From contig CP154955.1 of assembly GCA_039621445.1 (NCBI GenBank), positions 39,130,426 to 39,194,425 of the forward strand: 64,000 nt of DNA. Direction: 5' to 3'. A program made the position numbers and the translations under genes. The DNA is from Euglena gracilis (lineage: Eukaryota; Euglenida; Euglenophyceae; Euglenales). Every line of letters starts with the position of its first letter. Within the stretch, counting starts at the first letter, position 1. Below the pieces are notes generated by a model, which ran no database searches, had not been told where the DNA came from, and saw only the letters and a list, made by a program, of their open reading frames with translations. Shown piece by piece: positions 27,231 through 38,200 of this stretch.

Positions 27231-27590
27231 TAGGAGGAGGATCGAGATCCTCCTCGAACGTCGTTCGAGGTCGTTCGAGGAGGATCAATATCCTCCTCGA
27301 ACGTCGTTCGAGGTCATTCGAGGAGGATCAAAATCCTCCTCGAACGTCGTTCGAGGTCGTTCGAGGAGGATCAAAATCCTCCTCGAATGTCGTTCGAGGT
27401 CGTTCGAGGAGGATCGAAATCCTCCTCGAATATCGTTCGAGGTCGTTCGAGGAGGATCAAAATCCTCCTCGAACGTCGTTCGAGGTCGTTCGAGGAGGAT
27501 TTTAAGCCCCCCCCTCGAACGGGGGGGGGGGGGCTTAAAAACGTTCGAGGAGGTTCGAGCTCGAACGTTCGAGCTCGAACCTCCTCCTAC
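27231..27590. repeat. Palindromic satellite array 2 with terminal palindrome
   Basis: About six copies of the 43-bp unit of array 1 (27231-27500). They are followed by a 90-bp inverted structure, TTTTAAGCCCCCCC..GGGGGGGCTTAAAA, and the palindrome GGTTCGAGCTCGAACG with flanking CTCCTCC. Array 1 and array 2 begin alike and lie in the same orientation, flanking the three fold-back modules. Confidence 0.85.
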
Positions 27591-27596
27591 TGTTAC

Positions 27597-27867
27597 CCCC
27601 CCCCTCAAACCCAACGGGGCTTTCTCAGAATGCCCCGCGAGCCGAAGACGCCAATCCGCCGGGCTCTGGGGGGGCTGGTCCGGCGACAGCTTCAGGTCGG
27701 GCCCCACTCGATACGCCACGAGGCCCTCCCGGATGCCCTCGGTCTGGGCCAGCGCGGCGTACGCCTCCTGCAGCGCCAGCAGCCGCGCCGCGCTGGCCTT
27801 CGCCGCGTCGAGGAAGAAGAACACCGTGTGGCGGACCGTGGCGGCCAGCGGGGAGGACGGGGGAGGA
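27597..27867 (-). CDS. Dabb-domain protein, N-terminal exon
   Basis: From an AG acceptor (CTGCAG) at 27868-27869 the minus strand encodes VRHTVFFFLD, then a helix AAKASAARLLALQEAYAALA and TEGIREGLVAYRVGPDLKLS. This is the first half of a Dabb barrel (strand, helix, strand), including the usual opening H-x-V-x-F-F. A GT follows a G tract near 27596, giving a possible donor; the true donor could be earlier, because the last ~30 residues are not typical of the family. The partner half is at 24295-24446. Together they give a near-complete domain with nothing in between but an intron of about 3.15 kb. Third positions are strongly GC. Confidence 0.75.
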
Positions 27868-27869
27868 CT

Positions 27870-29930
27870 GCAAGGCGGGCGGGCTGGTGGGGGGTGGCAA
27901 CCAGGTTCGTCGAAATACGCACTCAAAAAAACTCAAAAACTATTATTTTCATTACTCAACTGAATATCCCCCCACCCCCGAGGGCTGCGTGGGGAAGACA
28001 CGCCCGCCCACCCACCCACCCAATGCCAATGGCAAGGACGGAGGGAGGGCGCTGGAAATTACTGCTGAGGAGGTTAGCGATCAAACCGACTTTTTTGTGC
28101 ATTTCGCCCATTTATTGAGCACTTGCCAATGCCCCAGCGGCAAGTTGTGGGTAATTTGGTTTTTGCATGATTGTTTGATCAACCTTTCCCAGCAAAAACT
28201 AACAAAAAACCCTAACTCTCCACAAAACTCAAGCAAGAAAACAGTCGGTTTCCACAGATTTCAAATGGGCCATCAGAACCGTGCAGGAGCAATTTCACTT
28301 CCAAGAACGTTCCTCAAAATGGGGGACAAATGCTGTGGGATTCAGATCCACCTACGGGAGGGACAAAGCCAATCCATTTGAATCCAGCCGAAAATGAAAG
28401 AACCGCAAAGATTCAAGTGCCGACCAGGCTGCTGGATCGAAACAACACCCAAATCCAGCTGGGTCAAAACATAATCTCTGACAACTTTTCAAAAAAACAC
28501 AAAACTCACTAGAAATCACACCTTTATGGTGTGAAACATGATTTGAGGCCATGCAACTCTTTCAATTTTGACCATTCTTTTGAATAGACTGATAACCAGA
28601 CCTTGGAGGGTGGCCTTCACTTCTACCTTTGCCAACTTGGCTGAACCGGGGCTCGAAATGTGTGGAAACAAGGACAAAATTACCCAAATGTAATAGACTT
28701 TTATTTGCAATCCGAACAAAAATGAATACAAACAAAAATGATGGGATTCCCCCTGCCCTTTTTACACCCTTTCGGAGGAGCCACGTCCAGGTGTCGTCAA
28801 ATTTCACTTAAAAGATAGGTTATGGCATGGTCAATTCTGGGGTCTGTTTTTCTAGGAAAAATGGCAAGTACACACCTAGAGGACCATTTTGATCATTCTG
28901 GAAATTTCGACTTGGCCTGTTTTGCTAAAAAATTTTCTTCACAGTGGGAAAACTTAACACCATTTTCCGTGAAAAATTGAATCTTCCCATCATTAATTTT
29001 TTCCAAAATCAGAATTACCCATCACTTTTTTCCATTATTTTTGTCCAGATTGCAGGCACTTGGTGAAAGCAAAGGTTGGACAGGGTGGGCTTGAAAATGA
29101 CGGGGGGGATGACTTTGTGCAAACACACTCCCCCCCCCGGCCAACGCCACAGATACTGTGCCAGACAAGCCATCAGCCTTTTTCCATTGCCACCTTTCAG
29201 CCATTTTATTGGGGGTTTACCATTTTTTTGGCCATCTTTATTTTCAATTTTTTTTACAATTTACACAATTTCCCATACTCGTGGAATTAACATCGTATCG
29301 AAAAAGATCATATGTGACCGGGGGGTGGTCGTTGGGCAAGCTCAACCGCTGGACAAGGGGGGAGGTGTGTGTGTGCGGGGTGTTGCAGTGACCTATGGAA
29401 AATGAGCCTTGGGGCAGCAGATGCCGAACTCCCCGGCGACCCAAACAACAGGCAGCAGTGACATTTGACACATCCAACACCTGCGCAAGGTCGGCACCAT
29501 TGGCCGCCCAGCCGACACAAACCGGGGGGCACTCGGCAGGGGCAGGACTGTGTGGGAAGCAGGGCTGCTTTTTTTTTAAAGACCGGGGGGTCCCCCCCCC
29601 ACCCACCCCCTGGGGGGTCCTGGGGGACCCACTCACATTTCCCCAAAAATGACTAAAAAAACTGCCAAAAATGCTAAAAAAGAACCCTTTTCAAAAATAT
29701 TCGGCACCTTCGGCGCCGAAAAGTATATCCCCCAGGGGGGGGTCCAGAGACCAAAAACACCCCTGATGGGAAGGCCAGGCATCACCCCGACCTGGAAGGT
29801 GGGTCAACCCCCCTCCCCGCCCCCGCCCTTGCCCCCCCCCCCTACATGCAAACTTGGCCCCATGAGGTTGGACCCCTGGCCTGACCTTCAATTATTGCCC
29901 AAGCCAAGCGCCCAGGGAGGGGGGAGGTAC
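27870..29930. other. Spacer or intron, no gene seen
   Basis: Mixed-composition DNA without an exon I can support. A block at 29570-29760 (a TTTTTAAAGA start, G/C tract, then AATGACTAAAAA and a GGCACCTTCGGCGCC hairpin) resembles 41660-41830 and belongs to a dispersed non-coding repeat. Confidence 0.4.
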
Positions 29931-30086
29931 AGCAAGGCCTGGTGGGGGGACCCAGGACGGGGGTGGAGTCGAAGGTTTCGTGGATTCCCGGACAGCCCTG
30001 GAAAGGGAAGCAGCGACACCGTGCCAGGGGACAGCCAGCAGCCGGCGAGCCCCCACGCATGCGGTCGCCGGCGCCACCCGGAACAT
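29931..30086 (-). CDS. Possible first exon with targeting peptide (tentative)
   Basis: An ATG at 30086 on the minus strand opens a GC-rich stretch with MFRVAPATACVGARRLLAVP and then SLSRAVREST, an Arg/Ala-rich, acid-poor start that looks like a mitochondrial or plastid targeting sequence. A GT (GTACCT) follows at 29930. By strand and position it could be exon 1 of the Dabb gene, but nothing in the sequence links it to the exon at 27867 and the 2-kb gap has no further exon. It may be a chance open frame in GC-rich DNA. Confidence 0.25.
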
Positions 30087-33000
30087 CCCCAGCCTCTGCG
30101 GGAGGAGGACAGCCACGGGTTTTAGGTGGGGTCCATTGCACCGGGCCAACGTGACAGTGGTTGGGAGGGGGACATTTGCCGGTTCAGGAGCAGTTCCGGG
30201 AATTTTCCCCCAGCGACGCCAAAACTCAGGATCTTTGACGAAATGGATGAATCCACTGTGCTTGAGGTGGGGGAGGGCCGCCTGTTTGGAACACATGTCC
30301 AGGCGGGGCCGGGGCAATGCATTCTTTGCTCCATGCGACGCTTCACCTTCGGCTGGAACCCAGCTTTTCTGTAATCGTCTGGCTCCAAGGATGTGCCCCG
30401 AACCCAGCAAGAGGCTGTTCCCATGGTTTAATCCACGCAATTGCAATAGCAATCTTTATGGACATCCCTGCCCCCCCCCCCACATTGGGAGGTTGTAATT
30501 GAGAAATGAAGAAATCAAACTGTCAAAAATGTTCACAGGAGCTTCGTTCCTGCAATCCTGTCACCAGCAATGTCCATGGGAAGCCATACTGATGTGCCGG
30601 CCGGATTAATGCCCAGAGGTGTGAAAAACATGCGGCCATCGTAAAAAGTTGGAAATATTGAACCTTTCCAGAGGGGTGGAAGATGGCCCCAAATGAAGGC
30701 ACCCTTTGGGAATACCCGTGTGTACCAGCGTTGAAGGGTCACAGCACCCTCATGCAGGCCCCGGAGCACTTTCCTTCCAGCAAAGCAACAAGCGATTAAG
30801 GAAGCAAGCAAGCATGACTCGAAGTGTAATCAGCGAGTTGAAGGCAAAGAATAGCATGCGGGTGGTCGCTGCCCCATCGGGGTGACGCGCTCAGCTGCAC
30901 TGGAGTAGAGATCGACGGGGAACCCAAGAAAAAGAGGAGACGTTGCTGAGAGGTGAGAGACACATGGAACAACGGTGTGGTGCGGTGGGGGCCAGGGGGG
31001 ACACCTGGCGAATGCGAATGCAGCCGGTATGGGTGGGGGAGCGGAAGCTCGGCCAACGGAGCAGTGTTCCTCAACCTTCTGAAACCACGACAGGTGACTC
31101 TTTCACCTGCCCCCCACCTCCGGCTGGGTAATAGAATGACCAAAGTCATGCAAAAAATTGCCCCATCCCCAAATAGCCAAAAAAATTAGGAGATAAAATG
31201 TTTAAAAGAAAAACGGTGGGTTTTGGCAGGTTCCTGGTGGGGTTTGAACACCATGCCCTTCCCCTCCCCAGGCGGCTAAACCTTAACAAGATTTCTGCCC
31301 CCTCCTAATACTCTGCCAATTCCTAAAAACCGGCGCTGTGAGGTGCGTGCCATGGCAGACGGTATCAGAGTGCACAATGGTCAGAATGCTTTCTGGTGCT
31401 CCAAACAAACAAACAAAGCATCACAAATCACCGATGACACATCATCAAAAAGCATGCACGCACAAGAACTATACTTTGCCTGCCAAGCCTGCCAATTTCC
31501 TTCTTACAATGAAACAGCAACAAATAACATGAAAAAAAGAGTTGGATCCCTTGCGGAGAAGACCTCCTTCAAATCTGGGGAAAAAACCAAAAATCGGATG
31601 ATGATGGTGACCATGTGGAACACAGCACCTGAGCGCTCCGACGCCAGCCTCATATCTGACAGCTGGGACGGAGCATCATAGGCATGGGTATCAGCATTGA
31701 AATTGAAGCTGGGAGCATCACCTGGCGTGCCCCCTGGGGAGGGGAGCAGCAATCATCACGTGGCTTGGGGCAGTGGATGCGGAAGGCGGCATCCGTCGCT
31801 GCAGAACCTGGGTGCGGAAAAATGACCCCCCGATGGAATATCAACAAAATGAAAGCAGCAGTTGCCCAAATGTGGAAGGGATACCAGGCAGCGATGGCAA
31901 ATTTCGATTGGACTTGCCCCCACCCTAATACCTTTCGCAGTCTTTAGCAGTCCGACGAACAAATCTGAATAAGAATCTCATAGCTTTTATTAATTATGAA
32001 TTAATTAATTCATTAATCATTAATTATTTAGAATTTAGAACCAGGGTGGTGGTGCTCAGAAAGGAGGGGGTGAAGGAGGGCACGCCACCCCCTGTAAAAA
32101 AAAACGTCAAATTCTGAAACAGCCGTTTTAGGCAAAATGAAAACTTGGGCATTCTGGACAATCATTTTTGGAGAAACAAAATCTGGAAAAATCTGGAAAT
32201 GCATTAAAGCCTTAAAAAACTGACTGGCGGAGTTTTTTCTGACCAAACAAGAATGAATTCACAAAATCTTGGCAAAAACAAGCCAACTTCAGGCAGAGAA
32301 ATGATCCTTGGAACACTGGCTATCTGTCCAAACTCAGAAAAAGGGGTTTTTTGACCCTGTTCGATGCCTGGACCGCCCTTGGAAAAAAAAAGATAAACAA
32401 CGCAGAAACCTGAAACAATATAAAAAAAATTGGCCTTAACATTAACTTAATTGGCCTTAACTTAAAAAATTGGCCTTAACTTAATTTTTCAGAAAATTTT
32501 CGCCTTAAAAATAATATTCCCTGGTTGTGTATAGTACTCTGCACCTCCATATCATGCCCTTCTGCCCCCAAACGCAGTTGGTGTTGGTCTGCAGGTCGAA
32601 GGATGCCACAGCAGACGGTCCACAGAATAATGGCGCGGACAGAATAATGGGAGGTTAGCTTCCAGTGACGGGGGATGCGAGGCAGCCATATGCCCGCTCA
32701 TCCAACGCCCCCAGCGCCTGCGCTGGAGAATCCGTTCCACAGGCACTGTGTTGCACTCCAATCGCTACCAAGGCAGCCTTTCTGTTTAAAACCCTCCCAC
32801 AGTCAAACTCAACCAGCCCCCCTGCCTCCACCTCCCAAGGTGAGGTCAAAAAACCACCAAATCGAATAATGTGTTGATGGTGGTGCTGATGTTGCTTACT
32901 GCTGGCGGTTTGTTCATTCAAGTTGAACGCGGAAATGAATCCACAGAAGTTTTGGGAAGGTATTATGAAGACATAAAAAATGGTATTGTGCACTGCTCAG

Positions 33001-33536
33001 GCCCAACCAGCAGCAATGTTTGTTATTTTTGGTGAGAAAATGGAGAGAATGAGCGGTGCCCTTTAGGTTACCCCGACCAAAGCAATATCCAACTCAAATC
33101 TTCCCACAAAACCCCCTGACACAAACATTCTTTTTCCACATGTCTGGGGTCATACCCAAAATATGCAATACCCATTCAACGTCCAAATTACTCAAAAAAA
33201 AATCGCCCCTCCCAAACAAAATCCCGCTCTTGATGAAATTTTTTGGGGCTGGGTAGGCAATCCATTTGCAAAAAGATGGTTGGATGGGAGAAGAGATGCG
33301 AGATGGGAGCTGCCGGGTTCAACCGGGGCCAAAGTGCACCTCCCCCTCCATGTGGTCCTCCGCTGACCCCAACCCTGGTGCAGACGCTGGTGATGGTGGG
33401 GTGGTGGGCCCTCTCAAGAAACATCCGAAAGGGTCCCATCCGGCCAGCGTCCGGGTCAGGCAAAGGCAGCGGCAGAGCTTGTGAGGGGGGTGTCTCCCGC
33501 CGACGTCCGGATTGCGCACGGCCGGCCTGGAGCGCC
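30087..33536. other. Intergenic stretch, no gene seen
   Basis: I see no conserved protein segment or RNA. Frames here are short and low in coding character. A/T-rich repeats such as GGCCTTAACTTAA lie near 32430-32480. At 33537-33566 a minus-strand frame ends SKEAAGNGA-stop after an AG; it could be a last exon of the STRAP gene, but support is thin. Confidence 0.35.
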
Positions 33537-34112
33537 CTACGCCCCGTTGCCCGCGGCCTCCTTGGACTGCTTGATGACGTGGGCGGGGCCAGTGTGGCAC
33601 GGGACCGACACCAGACGGGTGGACGTGAGAAAACCATTTGGTGGTGTCGTTTTTCAGAACCTTGGCTGTGCCCGTGTGGTGGGCAACTGATCTTCATCCC
33701 CCTCCACGATACCAGACTTCTTTTTTACCGACCCCGGGAGGTGGGTGCTTTGTGCTGTGGGGTGCCTGCGCTGGCAACCCCCCCCCTCCCCAGAGGGTCA
33801 GGTTTGGCCCTCGTGCATGCCGACCCAGGCCAATTTCCCTCAAAATGGCCATTTTTGGGCCCGCCCGCTCGGCGCCGGGGGGTGTGGTATATCACTACCC
33901 ACCCCAAAACCCGACCCCCACCCTCGGGGGGAGTTGAAAATGCCCTACCCCCCCATGCTGTCCCATAGAACCACCCCACAAGGGGGGTGTCCTTAAAACG
34001 AAGCCTGGATGATTCTGTCGTCCACGCGAGATGTTTTGGGTTCCAATTACAATGAAACGCAACAGCACACAACCCTTGCGCCAAGGGGCCATGGTCGTCG
34101 AAATGCGCCCAC

Positions 34113-34285
34113 CAGTTCCATGCAGCACTGCTCGTTGGGCCAAATGCGAACCATACCGTCCTCCGAGCCGGATGCGTACGTCAAAGAGTCTGGGGAGTAC
34201 TGGATGGTGAACGGCCGCAGCGGCGGGTGGGTGTCGAGCACATGCCACATGGGAAACCACAAAGGTTTGTGGGTCGACCCCCACT
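34113..34285 (-). CDS. STRAP: STRAP exon 8
   Basis: It encodes LRPFTIQYSPDSLTYASGSE and DGMVRIWPNEQCCMEL, the last blade (human FSPDGELYASGSEDGTLRLW). Donor ACTG/GTGGGC at 34112; the acceptor is perhaps CTTCAG near 34287. Confidence 0.8.
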
Positions 34286-34620
34286 GAAGCAGTTCCCACC
34301 AAACCATCCCCCACCCAAACCCCCATCCAGTGGCGTTTCACATCACCAGGCGTGATTCAGCATTAACACAACTGTCATATACTTCACTGTTAATAATATT
34401 AGTGCGTTAAATATATAGGATTACGAGGAGGAGGATTACTAAAAGGAGGAGGAGGATTAGGAGGAGGAGGAAAAAAGGAAAGGAAAGGAGGAGAGGAGGA
34501 TTAGGAGGAGGAGGAGGAAAGCAAGGAGGATATTAAGGAGGAGGAGGAGGAGGAGGAAAATTAAAATATTATTATTATTATTATTAGGATTATTATTATT
34601 ATTATATTACACTATTATTA

Positions 34621-34658
<38 letters not shown>

Positions 34659-34681
34659 CATTATTATTTATTATTTATCAA

Positions 34682-34752
<71 letters not shown>

Positions 34753-35008
34753 TATTATTATCATCATTATTATTATTATTATTATTACTATTATATTATT
34801 ATTATTATTATTATTATGTTGTTGTTGTTGTTGTTGTTATTATTATTATTATTATATTCTTATTATTGTTATGTTATTGTTATTATTATTATTGTATTAT
34901 TATTATTGTTTTATTGTTGTTGTTGTTGTTATGTTATTGTTATTGTTATGTTATGTTATTGTTCTTGTTATTGTTTTTTGTTATTTGTTATTGTTATTGT
35001 TATTGTTA

Positions 35009-35043
<35 letters not shown>

Positions 35044-35048
35044 TATTC

Positions 35049-35089
<41 letters not shown>

Positions 35090-35249
35090 GTTATTGTTAT
35101 TATTATTATTGTTATTATTATTATTATTGTTGTTGTTGTTGTTCTTGTTGTTATTGTTATTGTTATTGTTATTGTATTGTTTGTTATTGTTATTGTTATT
35201 GTTATGTTATTGTTATTGGTATTGTTATGTTATTTGTTATTGTATTGTT

Positions 35250-35282
<33 letters not shown>

Positions 35283-38200
35283 ATTATTATTAATATTAGT
35301 ATTATTATTATTATTATTATTATTAGGTGCAGACTCCGACATCGGACAAGCCCCACAGCCAGTTTGCATTGCGTAAAAAAAAATGGAGGGACAAAGAGCA
35401 ATGCAAATGGAGAGACACAAACGACCGTCGTTTTCTGCCCCTGAAAAAAACCACAATAACATAACACAAGAGATTGGGTAAATGGGAACTTCAGAAATAT
35501 AAAAATTATCATAATTTCATTGAACAGGAAATTCATCCAACGTTGAGCTTGAAATTTGCAAATCACATGCTGTCAGCAATTTCAATGAAATCGAAATAAC
35601 TAAATCTTAAAACAAAAATGCAAAAAAACACTCATTGAGTTAATGAAAGAAATGAAAGGAACAGATGGAAAATAATCTCAAGCAACAGGTTTTTACCTCG
35701 CTCCTCTCCGTTGCCGAGGACAAGCAGACACCACAAACTCTAACGCCAAGCACGCATCAGGGCCGATGCCCACCAAGGGGGGGGGGCTCTGGACAATGTG
35801 TGGCAGTCTGTCACGTGCTGCCCCACCACCCGCCCCTGGCCACCGGCCCGTGGTGCCCTCGGTGCACCTGCAGCTCATTCCCGGTCGCGCGCTCGCACTC
35901 CTTCACCTTCAGCTTGCTTCCCAGGGCGAAGAGCTGGCCGTTCGGGGAGATGGCAGCACACCCCGCCAGGCCTCGACTTAAGGCGGAGGCTGACCACCTC
36001 CGGATGCGGGCACCTGATGGCACTGCCCCCCCACCCCACGATCACGAGGGAAGGGGGCCTCGGAGTGCCCTGGAGCATGCGTCGCCCCCCCCCCCCTGCG
36101 GGATCGGTGCCTGCCTGGTCAGGCCGAAAAATGCCCAACAATGGCCTTCTGTAGGCTTCTGGTGCCTTGGTCTTCGGGCGCAGTTCCGGAGTTCCTTTGC
36201 CGAGTACCCAGGCACTTTTGGCCATTGGGGTCTGGATCTTGGCGCCTTGGAGTGTCCTGGTGGGGTTGGCCTCGCCTTAAACCTCATCCTGGTGGGCACT
36301 GCACTGGGTATGATCTGCTCATAGGGGATGCCGACGCGCAGGCTTGCGACACCCCAGGCAGCCCATGTGGCACGCCGTGCACCTTTTTTGTCAGATTACA
36401 AAACTTGATGAAAAACTCTGAACATTCGGAAAACTTTTCGAAAACGTTTGAAACATAAATGTGCCACCAAAACACCGACCAGGTGCATTGGGTGTTGCGG
36501 TGCTCCGACATGCAGGAGGCAGGCTCTTTGAGGGGGGGGGAATCCAAGAGTACCCCTACGGCTGTAGGGTGCCTGCCTGGCCCGGCCCAGAAACATTTCA
36601 CATGAAAATGCACATATCAGACAGACCGCGGTGTCCAGGGTGTGCAGTACTGCCCATTCTGAAACTTATGCACCCCCCTTCCCTGGGGGGGCTGAGTTGC
36701 AATAAAATGTCCCCCCCCATTGCAGTCCTAATCCCGAGGAGAGTGTAGAAAGAAGCCTGGGCGGAAGACGGCCAAAGAAGAGAAACAGGCAGGGCAACAA
36801 ATAGGAGCACATGAATGGATGCCCGCGACGGAGCACGGCACCAAGCCCTCCAACCCCCCACGGCAGCCCCCCCCCCCCGAAAGCCGAGGCCTGCGCTCCA
36901 CCTCCTCGAGGAACGGGTACTGGCGGGCCATGCTGAGGTCCACGGGGCTGAGCAGTGTGACGGCGTTCTTGGAGGCGACCACCAGGAAGTCGGTCTCCTT
37001 GTTGTAGTCGAGGTTGTTGAGGTCCAGCCCAGCGCCCCCCCCCCCGGGGTGGGTGGCGCGCAGTCGTTGTTCGGGATACACTATCGCCACAAGGTGGCGA
37101 AGATGCTGGAGTGCCAATGTATGCACTCACAAAATGCATACGTGTACCATCTACCCACACAATGATACCCCCCCCTATATCCAATGACTGGTAGTCCTCA
37201 GGGTTTACCACCGGTTCGTGCGAGGAAGCCTGAAATCCGGTTCGTGATTGTTCGTGCTTGTTCGTGATTTGTTCGTGATTGTTTGTGCTTCCAAAAAACC
37301 GCCCGGTTTTCTGTTTTCTTTGGCAAAAAAGGTGATTCCTCTTTTCACGCCACGTTTGGGTTGGGTTTTGTTTGGCATCCATCAATTCAGCTGATGGACC
37401 AGGTTTTTCCACAATCTTCGGTTTGTAAAAAAGGTTGTCCTTGTGAGTTGACGATGAAATATGTCGCTTTGCATATGTCTTCTCGGCCCAGTGCACTGGA
37501 ACATGGCAAACACTGCACCACATTTCCAAACCTCTCACTTCCATCACTCCACCAAACTGACAAAAGTGAAAAAAAGGGGGGAACTCAAAACAAGATAGGG
37601 ATGGCACCTGGGCAGCACGCGTTTGAGGAGTCATTTTGCCACCTCTCTTCCATGATCTTTCTCTTTGGGTGATTGGACAACACCGTCATTCTCAGAAGAA
37701 GACATTTCTGCAAGGGTGACAAAAAAATCCGGTTCGTGATTGTTCGTGATTGTTCGTGATTTTGCCAAAATCCCAAATTCGTGCTGGTTCGTGAATGTTC
37801 GTGATTGTTCGTGGCACGAACCGGTGAAAAACCCTGCTGTCCTCAGACCGGGGGGGGGGGTTGGACACAGGGTTCCAACCAAAAGGTGTCCTGCATCCGG
37901 GGGGGGGGGGGTCGGCGTTAGACAAAGAGGGTTTTCAATCCAAAAATACTTCCACGGACTGGCAAAACCTCCAAAAAGTGTTCCACTCTTAAAAAACCCA
38001 GCAATTCACTTTTTTTCTCCGGAAAACCAATCAGTCACACTCCCCAGAGGGGGTCGGCGACTCTGGAATCCAACGGAAATTTGTCCACAGATGTGAAACA
38101 AGGCCAAAAAAAATTCCGGAGCTTTTGGCGCTTACTTAAGTGTCACTTAAGTGGTTTTTTTGCTGACACCCCCCCCCCCGGGCTGGGGGGAGAGGGGGTC

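Noticed and set aside
31200-31300. Possible tRNA on the minus strand (GTTCAAAC with flanking stems)
   Set aside because: The T-arm needs a 9-base loop and the acceptor ends do not pair at the right spacing, so it is much weaker than the pair at 25166-25372.
34816-35444. Poly-Leu/Tyr/Ile/Cys proteins of 140-190 residues
   Set aside because: These are translations of TTG/TTA/TAT microsatellite in three frames and have no coding value.
36666-37634. A 322-codon minus-strand protein
   Set aside because: It fuses the zinc-finger remnant of the hAT-like element with intron DNA and an off-frame pass over STRAP exon 6. Only the finger and the STRAP exon (in its own frame) are meaningful.
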